From Ceratotherium simum simum (Eukaryota > Chordata > Mammalia > Perissodactyla > Rhinocerotidae), in the NCBI RefSeq assembly GCF_000283155.1, contig NW_004454266.1, positions 1,144,014-1,208,013 on the forward strand: a DNA stretch of 64,000 nucleotides, read 5' to 3'. Shown one piece after another: positions 1-10,359 of this stretch. The notes below the pieces were generated by a model. That model did not search any database and was not told the DNA's origin. It saw only the letters and a list, made by a program, of their open reading frames with translations. How positions within the stretch are numbered: position 1 is the stretch's first letter; every line of letters begins with the position of its first letter. The position numbers and the translations under genes were made by a program.

Positions 1-1400
1 CAAGAGCTGTAGCCAGTGGTGGTTTGCTAAATGTTTAACAACTGTTTTTTCAGGAAAAAATATGTATACACACACATATACACACACATACACACAAGTT
101 TATTTATAAATGTCACTAATATAAAGAATGTGCAACATACAATTTAAAAGTAATTATAAAGTAAACAAAACTTTTTATTGTCAGTTCCATATAGCAGATT
201 GATGGTCACAGAAAACTTATGTTGATTTTTGACAAATATTTGAATTCATAGCCAAGCTATAGCTAAAATTCAACCACTATTTGATCGAATTAGACTATAA
301 GCCTTTGAATACTACCTGATTCAACAAAGAAGTCTCTCAAATCATTGACGAATGCCATTAATGGTTGACATTTTTGTCTATGTTAATGAGTATGACAAAA
401 GTGAATCAATGAAGATATATGTCTGAATTTCACTCATTTGTCAGTGACAATTTTCCTAAAGTAGGTAACAGTTTTTGAATACTGGAAGAAAATTTCCTCC
501 TCACAATATAATGACTACAAACATGACACACTTTTAAGTTTATCTGCATCATTAACATTTTTCCATCACTTTCTTAAGCCTAGACAATCAACAAAACCAT
601 GAATCAAGCCATAATTTGTAGCATTTGTCAATTTCCATGGCATAAATACTTTCACCAAGACCAATTGCAAGCTATCAATGTGATTCCCTAAACATTAATT
701 TGGAAAGAGATGTTCAGTAGCACACCAATTTATGGCATCTCCATTATACAGATACCATAAAAGTAATAATCTCAAAAGCACAGATAATAGGAACATGTAG
801 AATGAATAGGGAGTAATAATTTTTGTATTTGTTACTTCTATTCTTAATGTAATTCATTCAATTAGAAGGGTATGTAATTTCATTTTTAATAATGGCTGTG
901 TTTAATAACTGGCTTACAAAATTCCTGAAAATTAACAATGGACTCTTATGAGCCAGTAAGAGCTAACTCAAGGACAACCTGGCTGTAGCGATTTGTAAGG
1001 GCATAAGGTATAGAATAAACTTCACACAGTAAATGACCTAAGGAATATTAATTTGTTCTCCTTGTACAAAAAAAGTTCTTTTTTTCTTATAAGGGCTTTC
1101 AATAGCCAGAGCTTATTTATACCACCTGAATATCTAAGTCTCAGAGCCTTGAACTGTAGCATCTATGTGTTATGATTAACTGTAAATTTCCTCTATGTTT
1201 TATGGAATTGCTCCAAAAATATAATATCAACCTCTGGTATCACTATGTCTTTTTCCACCCTCTTCTTCCTCCATAATATATAAAATGTGACTGACTAATT
1301 CTACACACAATCTACAAATGTCAGCCTCCAAAAGTGTGCAGGGCAGCATAGTTGATTGACCCACCAATGACGACTGTATCTAATAAGCCTCCAAATTACT
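1..1400. other. Unassigned AT-rich intergenic flank
   Basis: No open reading frame of note and no repeat that I recognise, apart from a short CA/TA-rich microsatellite at 57-98. It lies upstream of the first olfactory receptor. A distal promoter or 5' non-coding exon could lie here, as most mammalian olfactory receptors have upstream non-coding exons, but no specific site can be supported. Confidence 0.5.
57..98. repeat. CA/TA-rich microsatellite
   Basis: Interrupted alternation of ca and ta dinucleotides, imperfect and short. It has no apparent relation to the downstream receptor. Confidence 0.75.
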
Positions 1401-1760
1401 GCAACCCCAGGAAGACAAAGCAGATAGGCCTTTCCTTCCTCTCATTAGAACTTATGGTGCATTTGGACTTTTGTGGCTTCCTTTAAAATTCAAAACTGCC
1501 TGTAGTGTTCATTTTAAGAGATTTTACCTACAGATGAAAGGCTGAAAGTGTTTATATTTATGCTGGCTAAGGCATAGAGTTTATTTATTGTGCAATTGTG
1601 CATTTTTATAGATACATCTAATGTTTTTGTTGATAATTTTACTTTTTAATCTGTGAAATTATTATTTTCTTGTTTTGTAGACTGTTTCTGGAGCAGTACA
1701 TGGTTATAGAAATCTATACTTACTTGTTCCTAATTTCAGAAGGAAAACAAGAGCCATATT
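1400..1760 (+). promoter_or_regulatory. 5' flank and probable 3' splice acceptor of first OR5V1-like gene
   Basis: A pyrimidine-rich tract ending ttcttgttttgtag puts a good splice acceptor at 1679-1680, about 80 bases before the ATG. The same tract precedes the paralogue at 20411-20412, so it is conserved between the duplicates. A second possible acceptor (ctaatttcag) ends at 1739. The region from about 1513 aligns by eye with the paralogue's flank from about 20026. Olfactory receptor coding exons are usually preceded by an intron in the 5'UTR. The upstream exon and promoter are not identified. Confidence 0.55.
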
Positions 1761-2717
1761 ATGGAAGGAGAAAACCAAACAGCTCTGTTTGAGTTTATCA
1801 TCTTGGGATTCTCCAACTTAAATGAATTGCAATTTTTACTTTTCACCATCTTCCTTGTAACTTATATCTGTACCTTGAGTGGCAATACCTTCATAATTTT
1901 GGTGACCATGACTGATCCACACCTACACACACCTATGTATTTTTTTCTGGAAAATTTAGCTTTTCTTGACATCTGCTACACCACCACCAATGTTCCCCAG
2001 ATGATGGTGCATCTTCTATCAGAGAAAAAAAGCATTTCCTATTTGGGTTGCATGGCACAACTTTTTGCATTTATTTTTTTTGTTGGGTCAGAGTCCCTGC
2101 TCTTGGCAGCTATGGCATATGACCGTTACATTGCAATCTGCAAGCCCTTAAGCTATTCCGTTATTATGAACAAGGCCCTGTATGGCCAGTTAGCAGCCTC
2201 ATGCTGGACTGGTGGTTTCCTCAACTCAGTGGTGCACACAATACTGACATTCCACTTGCCCTTCTGTGGCAACAACCAGATCAATTATTTCTTCTGTGAC
2301 ATCCCTCCTTTGCTGATCTTGTCTTGTGGGGACACTTCTGTCAACGAGTTGGCATTACTATCCATTGGAGTCTTCATTGGTTGGACTCCTTTTTTGTGTA
2401 TCATACTTTCCTATCTTTATATCGTTTCTACCATTTTAAGGATCAGTTCTTCAGAAGGGAGGCAAAAGGCTTTTTCTACCTGTGCCTCCCACCTGATCAT
2501 TGTCCTTCTTTATTATGGCAGCTCCATCTTCACATATGTACGGCCCATCTCAACATATTCATTGGAGAAAGATAGGCTGATATCAGTATTGTATAGTGTT
2601 GTTACCCCCATGCTAAATCCTATAATCTACTCTTTGAGGAATAGAGATATTAAGGAGGCTGTGAAAGTTATGGGGAGAAAGTGGCAGGCTTCAAGTTCCC
2701 TCTCTTTTGATGTATAA
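1761..2717 (+). CDS. OR5V1-like: Olfactory receptor, OR5V1-like (copy A)
   Basis: Intact 318-residue class II (tetrapod-type) odorant receptor in one coding exon. It is a seven-helix GPCR expected in olfactory neuron cilia, coupling to G-olf and adenylyl cyclase 3; the ligand is unknown. Visible signatures: N-glycosylation site NQT at residues 5-7; HTPMYFFL at 56-63; Cys97 and Cys179 for the conserved disulfide, with Cys169 and Cys189 in the second extracellular loop; [10 protein letters not shown] at 118-127; SY at 217-218; [10 protein letters not shown] at 236-245; PMLNPIIY at 283-290. Helices lie at roughly 26-50, 58-80, 98-120, 141-162, 197-224, 238-262 and 272-291. The start is the only ATG giving the standard short N-terminus and is shared with the paralogue at 20492. 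About 46 differences separate the two proteins. The residue after KPL is Ser131, where copy B has Arg. Assignment to OR5V1 rests on recognised similarity to the human protein. Confidence 0.95.
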   Translation: MEGENQTALFEFIILGFSNLNELQFLLFTIFLVTYICTLSGNTFIILVTMTDPHLHTPMYFFLENLAFLDICYTTTNVPQMMVHLLSEKKSISYLGCMAQLFAFIFFVGSESLLLAAMAYDRYIAICKPLSYSVIMNKALYGQLAASCWTGGFLNSVVHTILTFHLPFCGNNQINYFFCDIPPLLILSCGDTSVNELALLSIGVFIGWTPFLCIILSYLYIVSTILRISSSEGRQKAFSTCASHLIIVLLYYGSSIFTYVRPISTYSLEKDRLISVLYSVVTPMLNPIIYSLRNRDIKEAVKVMGRKWQASSSLSFDV

Positions 2718-3280
2718 GCTTTTCTCTTCTCAGAAACTGATATGTTACAAAATTGTCTGTCTTACTTATAGGAACTGATTTTTGCTAATTACTCTCAAAC
2801 AAAATTAAAAGTCAATTACAAATTTTCACATCCAGTAAAGGTGGGCTAGTTGCTTTATACAAACATTCCTGCTAAAACGTCTATATGAAATATTTTTTAA
2901 ATGTTTTATAAAGATGAGGAATTAAAAAAACAGTGAGGAATCACAAGGCCAAGATTGAACAGAAGTTGATAATACAAAGATGTAAAATTGGCATTTGGTA
3001 CTCTTTTTTGTGAGGACTTTTGTTAATCTTGGAGAAGTGTTTGAGGTTCTGAACAGCATTTTGACATCCTTGTAAAATTAGGTGGCTAAAGGTAGAATCT
3101 TGAGCTAGCCCAAGAGAGGGGATCCCTAATAGCTGACACTATGCTTGGGGATGGCAATCTGAAGGGCTTCACACCCATTATAAGAATGACCAGAAGTAAA
3201 CCAGTTTTCACATGGATTATACCCAGTATTTAAATCATGTGAATGACCCAGAAAATCTGACATCTAAAATTGTATTAAAG
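2718..3280. other. 3' flank of copy A, otherwise unassigned
   Basis: The first 130 bases show weak similarity to the 3' flank of the second receptor, for example an AATT-rich stretch near 2790-2820 resembling 21510-21545. A possible attaaa polyadenylation signal lies near 2803. Beyond that I see no gene or repeat. Confidence 0.4.
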
Positions 3281-3299
3281 AGATATCAGATTGTTAATG

Positions 3300-4880
3300 T
3301 CCTGAGAACCTAGAAGAATCAAATGAAAATCCTCTCTGGAGGAAAGTATCATCATCATAATGCTCACCAAGAAAATCAAAGATAAGTAGTGACATGAGTA
3401 GATAAGAAAAAGCGAAAATCATCAGTATAAATAATAGACAAAAGAGACATAACCGCAGTTATTCCTACTTATTGAACTATCAGAAGCAGACTATAAGATA
3501 AATAAACTTTCAAACTTCAAGGAGATCATTTCCAGAATTAAAAAATTTAGCAGGGAATTAGAAACCATCAAAAATGAAATTTCATATTTAAAAAAACAAA
3601 CAAATAAGAACAACAACAACAACAAGAAACAACTAGAAATTCCAGAATGGAAATTATAAGAACTCAAATTAGGAACTGAGTGGATGGATTTAATAGCAGA
3701 TTAGACATGGTTGAAGAGAAAATTGGGAACTGGATGTTATCAAGAATAAAGCAAAGAGAATAAACAATATGCTGTAGTAGATAGTAAATATAGAGAATAC
3801 AGTGAAATCTAGCTTAAATATAATAGTATCTCCAGAAGTAGAAAAAATAGGCCTTAAGCAATATTTGAACAGATGAGGGATAAAAACATCCAAACCTTGA
3901 AAATACTAATCCATTATTCAAAAGCCAGGTAATCCCAGGTATGAAAAATAACAAATTCCAAACACAGACATGTTATATTAAAATTGGAGAAAACAGTGGT
4001 AAAAGAAATTTTTAAAACAAGAGAAGAACAAATAGATAACCTCCAAAAGAACCATAGTAAGACTGAAAGCTGGTTTTTCAACAGTAACGACAGAATAGAA
4101 TCCTTAAGAGAGGAGAATAATATCTTCAGTGTGTGAAAAAAAGATAACTAGAAGCCTAGAATTCTGTACTTAACAAAATATTCCTCAAGAACAAAAGTTA
4201 AATAAAGACAATCTCAGATAAACAAAAATTCATGTGTTTCACCACCAAGAAACACACAGTAAATTATTAAAGGGAAGAACGAAAATTATCATAGATGGGC
4301 GTTTCCAGGAAGGAATGAAGAGAATTAACAATTATGAATACATGAGTAAATCTAAATGAATCTGTGCTGTAAAAATAATAATATAGGCAATATGCTGTGA
4401 AGGTTAAATATTGATAGAATTAATTTCCATTAGAGCAATAGTCTACAAGTTGGGAGAAATTAAGTTGAATTAGAGAGTGTCCTAAAGTGCCTCTATTGGA
4501 GGCAGGTAAAATACCAACTAACAATTGACTTTTATTAATCAAGGATGCATCTTGTTATTTCAAGTATAACCACCAATGACTAGTTAAAGAATACATAACT
4601 TTGAAATTAATAAAAATAAAAAAATAATAAATAATCCTAAGTCAATAAAAAGAAGAGAACAAAAGAGAGAAAAGAACATGGAACATAGGACAATAGAAAA
4701 TACAAAATAAAATGGTAGACTTAAAACCAAAAATATTAGTTCAGACTTTATATTTAAATGTATTACATGCTTCAGTGAAAAGGCCAAAATGTCATACTGG
4801 TAGGAAAAAAGAATGACAACTATATGCTGTTTATAAGAACTACATTATCTAAAACATAAAAGTATAGAAAGGTTAAATGT
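3300..4880 (+). repeat. Old L1/HAL1-type element, ORF1-like, degraded
   Basis: A-rich sequence resembling L1/HAL1 ORF1 coding strand: phrases about a removed 'pre-formed' protein region (aattagcagattagacatgg-like near 3690-3710, aaagctggtttttcaacag near 4065-4085, and a lysine/glutamate-rich 3' part). Many stops in all frames. It includes a short (aac)n run near 3609-3626. Family assignment is by general resemblance only; it could be an L1M ORF1 rather than HAL1. Confidence 0.5.
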
Positions 4881-4980
4881 AAAAGAATGCAAGTTATATC
4901 GTGCGAACACCAAAGGGAAGCTTGCACATCTATATTTATAGTACAACATAATTTTTAGGATGAATGATATTATCAGAGAG

Positions 4981-5424
4981 TGATGGTTAATTTTATGTGT
5001 CAACTTGACTGGACCATGGAGTTCCCAGATATTTGGCGAAATATTATTCTGGATGTTTCTATGGGGATGTTTTTGTATGAGATTAACATTTAAATCGTTA
5101 AACTGAGTAAAGCAGATTGACCTCCATAGTATGAGTAGGCCTTATCCAATCAATTGAAGGCCTGACTAGAATAAAAGTCTGACTTTTCCCTGAGTAAAAG
5201 AGAATTCTGCCTGACAGCTGTTGAACTGGGACATCAGCTCTTCTTGGTTCTACAGCAGCCTATCGGCCTTCAGACTTGAACTGGGCCATTAACTCTGCAG
5301 ATTTTGGACTTGCCAACCTCCATAATCACATAAGCCAATCCCTTATAATAAATCTATTTTCAAATATATATATGTGTGTATATCTCTTCTCTGTTCTGTT
5401 TCTTTGGATAACCTTGATTAATAC
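4981..5424 (+). mobile_element. MLT2-type solo LTR (ERVL class)
   Basis: Begins tgatggttaattttatgtgt and ends cttgattaatac, the hallmark ends of MLT2 LTRs of the ancient ERVL group. The internal landmarks agtaaagcagattgacctcc, agagaattctgcc and the 3' gccaatcccttataataaat are present. No internal retroviral sequence flanks it, so it is a solo LTR. The ends are worn and no clear target-site duplication is visible. The short open frame at 5276-5479 lies inside it and is not a gene. Confidence 0.8.
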
Positions 5425-5499
5425 CCAGGAACAAAGAGAATCATTAAAAATTAATGTGTTTCAATTCACCTGTGAGTGAAATAATTCTTAATTTACAAG

Positions 5500-6302
5500 C
5501 TCCTGTTTTTAGGTGGCCTCAAAATATAGAAACAATTTACAAAGCCAAAATGAAAAATATACAAGTTCATAATCATATGGTGAAGTTGTTATACTTTCCT
5601 CAGTAACTAATAAAATGAGCAGACTAAAACCAATAAAGATAAAGATTTGAACAATACTATAATTACAAATGACCTAATGGTCATCATAGAACACTAAAGC
5701 CAATGATTCAGAGTACACGTGTTTTTCAAGCCCCACATGGAACATTTGTAAAAACTGACTATAGATTTGACCATTACAAGTTTTAACAAATTCAAAGAAT
5801 TGAAACCATACAATATAGTTAAGTTAGTCATCATCAACAAAAAACAGTGTAATGTGGAAATCCCCATATATATATTTATTTGATAATTAAGAACTACATT
5901 TCCAAATAATACATAGGTTAATATAATATCGCATTGGAAATTAGGAAACATTTTTAAATGAGAGATAAATGACAACATTTAAAACTTATTAGATTCTGTT
6001 ACAGCCATGCTTATGAGGAATTTATAGCCTTAAACACATATATTAGAATAAAAGAAAAGCTAAAAATTTACATCTAAGTATCCTTCTCCATAAGTTAGGA
6101 AGAGAAAAATAAACTTAAAGAAAGTAGAAAATTGGAAACAATGAATATAAGACCAGAAGTTAATAAAATACATGACAGACATAGCAATAGTAACAATTAA
6201 CAAGGCAAAGTGTTGGTTCTTGAAAATGTTAATAAAATCCTTGGCAAGACTGATCAATGATAGTGAGAAAAGGCACAGAAAATCAATATCAAGAATGAGG
6301 CA
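5500..6302 (+). repeat. Old L1 ORF2 fragment, segment 1 of a broken element
   Basis: Degraded L1 ORF2 sense-strand sequence. The stretch near 6215-6295 (ttggttcttgaaaatgttaa, then gcaagactgatcaatga) matches the conserved ORF2 block coding for the finger/palm lead-in of the reverse transcriptase. It stops at an ERE insertion, and the next part of ORF2 resumes near 7783, beyond a calmodulin retrocopy. Shadow frames on the other strand (5694-5978, 6060-6344) are not genes. Confidence 0.65.
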
Positions 6303-6556
6303 GGGCTGGCCTGGTGGCATAGTGGTTGGGTTTATGCATTCCACTTTGGCAGCCTGGAGTTTTCAGGTTAGGATCCTGGGTGTGGACCTACATACCGCTC
6401 ATCAAGCCATGCTGTGGTGGCATCCCACACACAAAATAGAGGAAGGTTGGAATGGATGTTAGCTCAGATACAATCTTCCTCAAGCAAAAGGAGGAAGATT
6501 GACAACAGATGTTAGCTCAGGGCCAATCTTTCTCACTAAATTAAAAAAAAAAAAAA
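6303..6556 (+). mobile_element. ERE-type SINE (tRNA-derived)
   Basis: Contains the degenerate tRNA-like head (ggtggcatagtggttgggtt), the central gccatgctgtggtggcatcc block, the doubled 3' module with gatgttagctcag, and an A tail at 6543-6556. It is inserted in an old L1 ORF2. EREs are abundant in equids and mark the host lineage. An open frame at 6172-6462 runs into it and is spurious. Confidence 0.9.
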
Positions 6557-6616
6557 AGAAGGAAGAAAGTCCTACCACTAAAGTTTCTGCTTACATAAGG
6601 AAAATACAACTTGACT

Positions 6617-7782
6617 CCAAGAGTCTCAGAGAAGCAGTGTGACCTAAGCTGGATAGCAATGACGTGCATGGCAGTAGCCGTGGGGGCATTCACAGTTATT
6701 CAAACCACTGAACTGGTTTGACTCTCTTCTCTTTCTTCTGCTCACACCATGGCTGATCAGAAGACCAAAGAACCGATTGCAGAATTCATCTCTCTCAAAA
6801 ATGGCGATGACACTATTACAACAAAGACAATTGGAGCTTTCTTACATTCTCTCAGTTGGAACCTAGCAGAAGTATAATTATAACGTATAATGAGAGAGAC
6901 AAATGTACCATTGATTTCCCAGAAATATTACCATGATGATTATAAAAATAAAAGATACAGAAAGTGAAGAAAAATCCATGAGGAATTCTGAGCTTTTGAC
7001 AAGATTAATAACAGTTAGGTGATGCTAAGGCAAAACTACACACATAATGACAAACTTAGAGGAAACATTACCATCTGAAGAAGATGATGAAATCTTCTTC
7101 AGAAAGGCAGGAACTGATGGAAATGGAGAAGTTCATAATAAAGAATTAATAGAAATGGTGATTTCAAAATAAAGTACTTTCAACTCATTCTCCTTCCCAT
7201 TAGAATAAAATTAAATTGTTTAATTATCTCTTGCAAATAATTTCTGTCTAAAGACCCGAGGTAGCTGCATGAATTATTTGACTGGTGTCCTATCCCCAAA
7301 TGATCAAGCTAAAATGAGTTTTTGGTTACTTTAAATATAAGAAAGACTTCATGGACTCTTCAAATTATATTTGGTAATAAATATTGCACTATTGAGCTGG
7401 CTATTTTTTCATGCCTATGTTTAACCATTGAGCATACTAGGGCAGTTTTATTAATAATGAAAACAAATGAAAACTTATTCAAACAAGTTGTGTAATTTGT
7501 TAGTATAAAATTTCATATCTGTTCACTAAAACCAAAATACATGAAATAAAATGAGCTTAGGATCTGGATGATAACTGGATGCAAAATTTTTTTGTATAAT
7601 GGTTCTTTTACACTTCAGTGTGTTTGACCACCAGCGATTATTTTTAAGTCTGCCTGGCATGCCTATCCAGTGTTGGGTCAACACTGTCTGCACTGCACAA
7701 TAAGAAATTAAAATTTATGTTGTTTCCAGATTGTCAATGTTATTCTTTTACCCCAATTAAAAATTTATTCTAAAAAATATAA
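6617..7782 (+). pseudogene. CALM (processed pseudogene): Calmodulin processed pseudogene
   Basis: Intron-less copy of a calmodulin mRNA. From an ATG at 6749 it begins MADQ, followed by a recognisable IAEF and an EF-hand 1 remnant (NGDDTITTK). Later patches match the central helix (aaagatacagaaagtgaaga), the third and fourth EF-hand regions, and a stop at 7170-7172 in the place of the normal terminator (gcaaaatga in the parent, tcaaaataa here). Stops, frameshifts and small deletions destroy the frame: about 424 bases stand in for the normal 450. Bases 7173-7782 resemble a calmodulin 3'UTR (ctttcaactcattctccttc, cccaaatgatcaagct, a terminal ccaattaaaaatttattct). About 130 bases of 5'UTR precede the ATG. 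The copy sits inside an old L1, with similar A-rich words (aaaatacaa at 6603, aaaatataa at 7783) as possible target duplications. Which CALM paralogue was the parent is not decided; CALM2 or CALM1 are the candidates. Confidence 0.88.
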
Positions 7783-8381
7783 AGCCCTGTTATGAATAGC
7801 TTTATGTCAACTCTTTTGAAAATTTGGATAAAACAAGAATAAATCCAACTTAGCAAAACTAATACAAGAATAAAAAATAACTTGGACATTCATACATTCA
7901 TCATTATACATTAAATGAATTTACTCTGTAGTTATAACTTTTTCCACAAAGAAAACTCAAGAACTAGATGGCTTTACTGGAAAATTTCATCAAAAATTAA
8001 AGAAGAAATATTATCAATTTACCAATATATTCCAGAGAATAGAAGAAGTATGAAATATCATCAAAACATTCAATGAGGCTATTATTGCATTAATATAAAA
8101 AAACTAACAAGGATAGTCTGAGAAACAAGACCTACAGGCCTCTATCAGTCATGAACATCAAAGTAAAAATCCTAAACGAAATGAGATCAAGCTGATTCCA
8201 GTAAAAATACACATCATAACTAAAATTGCCTTATATCTGGTATGTAAAGCTGATTTAATAGTAAAACTCATCAATGTAATTTACAACCTGGACAGAATAG
8301 GAAGATAAATCATATTATACACAAATAGATGTAGAAAAAAATTGATAAATCCAATGTTTATTCACTTTAAAAAAAAACTCA
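7783..8381 (+). repeat. Old L1 ORF2 fragment, segment 2
   Basis: Resumes L1 ORF2 directly after the calmodulin copy (ttatgaatagctttatgtca corresponds to the ORF2 block following segment 1). It continues through ctagatggctttactgg, accaatatattccagagaat and ctgattccagtaaaaataca-like blocks. It is interrupted at about 8381 by a younger L1 tail. Confidence 0.7.
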
Positions 8382-8805
8382 AGGGACGAATGGATAAAGA
8401 AGATGTGGTATATATACACAATGGAATACTACTCAGCCATAAGAAACGATGAAATCCAGCCATTTGTGACAACATGGATGGATATTGAGGGTATAATGTG
8501 AAGTGAAATAAGTCAGAGGGAGAAGGTCAAATACCATATGATTTCCTTCATTAAGTAGTAGGTAATAACAACAATAAACAAACACATAGGGACAGGGATT
8601 GGATTGGTGGTTACCAGAGGGGAAGGGGGGAGGGAGGAGGGTGAAAGCGATAATTCGGTACATGTGTGTGGTGATGGGTTGTAATTAGTATTTGGGTGGT
8701 GAACATGATGTAATCTATGCAGAAATAGAAGTATAATGATGTACACCTGAAATTTTTACAATGTTATAAACCAATGTTACTGCAATAAACAAAAAATTAA
8801 AAAAA
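8382..8805 (+). mobile_element. 5'-truncated younger L1, 3' end and A tail
   Basis: Last part of ORF2 (aatggaatactactcagcca, then caacatggatggatattgag) followed by an L1 3'UTR with a G-rich tract (8620-8640) and an A-rich tail at 8798-8812. The flanks carry aaaaaactca on both sides (left copy ends at 8381, right copy ends at 8815), a good target-site duplication inside the older L1. Antisense open frames at 8433-8746 are shadows. Confidence 0.85.
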
Positions 8806-9292
8806 AAAAAAACTCATAGCAAACTAGGAATAAGAGAGAGCTTCCTTAAACTGATAAAGAATCTCTACATGAAACCAACAGAATACATGGTTCTTTATAG
8901 TGAAATGTTGAAAATTTAACTTTTTACTGGGAGAGCAAGACAAAGATTTCTGTTAACAATACTTTTGTTCTACATTACATTGAAGATCTCAGCAAGTGAA
9001 TTAAAATAAGAAAAATAATAACAGTTTTAAGGATTAGACAGGCAATTATTCTAAAATTATATGAAAATCTAGGAAAGAAATGTCTAAAACATTGAGAGTA
9101 AATTAAAATGATAAAAATGAAGAAATAAACCATATTTATGCATTGAGGGTTTTATATTTTAAAGAGGTCACTTCTTCCCAAAATATATATAGATTAAACT
9201 CAATCAAAGTCCCAACTATTTTTGTGGAATCTGAAAATATTATAAAATTTATGTGGAAATAGAAATGGCCAGATATAACTAAGACACACTAC
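8806..9292 (+). repeat. Old L1 ORF2 fragment, segment 3
   Basis: Continues the older ORF2 exactly where segment 2 stops (actcatagcaaactaggaat, then ccttaaactgataaagaatc). It runs to aatcaaagtcccaactattt and ttatgtggaaatagaaatgg near 9265, then gives way to a DNA transposon. Confidence 0.75.
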
Positions 9293-9293
9293 A

Positions 9294-9880
9294 ACTGCAT
9301 GTTCCAATGCCATCCACTAACTACATGTTTAAATTTAAATGTAAATTAAATAAAAAAAGCAAAATTTATAAATTCAGTTCTTTTGTCACTCTATCTAGAT
9401 TTATGTACCAGATTAGCAAATAAAAATACAGATGCTAGTTAAAATTTAATTTCAGATAAACAATGGGTAATTTTTAAGTATCAATATGTCCCCCAAATTG
9501 AATGGAGCATACTAATATTAAAAAATTAGAGACTGACCCAGTGGTGTAGTAGTTAAGTGCGCGTGCTCCACTTTGGCAGCCTGGAGTTCGCAGGTTCAGA
9601 TCCCCGGCACGCACCGACGCACAGCTTCTCAAGCCATGCTGTGGTGGCATCCCATATAAAGTAGAGGAAAATGGGCACGGATGTTAGCCCAGGGCCAATC
9701 TTCTTCAGCAAAAAGAGGAGGATTGGCATTGGATGTTAGCTCAAGTCTGATTTTCCTCAAAAAAAAAAAATTATTTGTTGCTTATCTGCAATTGAAATTT
9801 AACTGGTATCCTCTATTTTATCTGGCAACATTATCAATATCGCATGTGCCTACTGGCTACCATATTGGACAGTGCATATA
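9294..9880. mobile_element. Palindromic non-autonomous DNA transposon, split by an ERE
   Basis: The left end (tgttccaatgccatccacta, 9300-9320) is the inverted complement of the right end (tggctaccatattggacagt, about 9854-9873). Inner arms also pair: ttcagataaacaatgggtaa near 9450 against ttatttgttgcttatctgca near 9771. This is the layout of a hairpin-like MITE. By eye it belongs with the hAT-type MER families, but I do not commit to a family name. The ERE at 9529-9770 sits near its centre. Confidence 0.65.
9529..9770 (+). mobile_element. ERE-type SINE
   Basis: tRNA-like head with gtagttaagtgcgcgtgctc and ggttcagatccccggcacgc, the gccatgctgtggtggcatcc block, the gatgttagcccagggccaat module and an A tail. 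Flanked by aaaaatta on both sides (9521-9528 and about 9765-9772). It is well preserved, so relatively young compared with the element it interrupts. Confidence 0.92.
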
Positions 9881-10340
9881 TAGAGAATTATAAAACTGGG
9901 AGAGATGATCCTAATATATTGATGTTGGAGGGTTCAAGGAAATTTTGTGTTAATTTTCGAACCATGGTTAGAATAAAGGTGAGATTTATGGAATTTGTTC
10001 TTAGTCTCAGATATGGATAATTTTTGTCTTAAATCAGTTTCCAAGAAGCAGATTCTGTGATGAGGATTTTCATAATAATCATTTATTGGGGCGGTGCTCT
10101 TAGCAGAATTGGAGTGAAGGAAGCAGGATAGGGCAGAATAAGAAAGCTAAGCAAGGATGAATATTAGCTTTGGTCTTGTCCCACAGGGAGCTCTGAAGTA
10201 CAAGTTGCCTCGCAGAATTGATCCCACATTTAGGTAAGGGGGCTAGCCTTTGACACCCTAGTGGTCAGTCAGTCATTGGCCTCTGGCTACTCTGGAGAGA
10301 GAAGGCAGCTCATTTTCTAATGAGAGCAATTCTCCAGAAA
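9881..10340. other. Unassigned; possible antisense retroelement fragment at 10025-10340
   Basis: The part from caagaagcagattctgtgat through atttattggggcggtgctct to gagagagaaggcagctcatt has the feel of a dispersed retroviral-type repeat in antisense, with an antisense polyadenylation-like motif, but I cannot name it. 9881-10024 shows nothing. Confidence 0.3.
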
Positions 10341-10359
10341 AGGGGGCGACTGTGATCAA

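Noticed and set aside
6749..7172. A functional extra calmodulin gene
   Set aside because: EF-hand residues and frame are lost, there are no introns, and the locus is nested in an L1.
9529..9770. tRNA genes in the ERE heads (also at 6303, 20159, 40804, 58501 and 63796)
   Set aside because: They show A and B box-like words but are fused to SINE bodies and A tails, so they are tRNA-derived SINEs and not tRNA genes.
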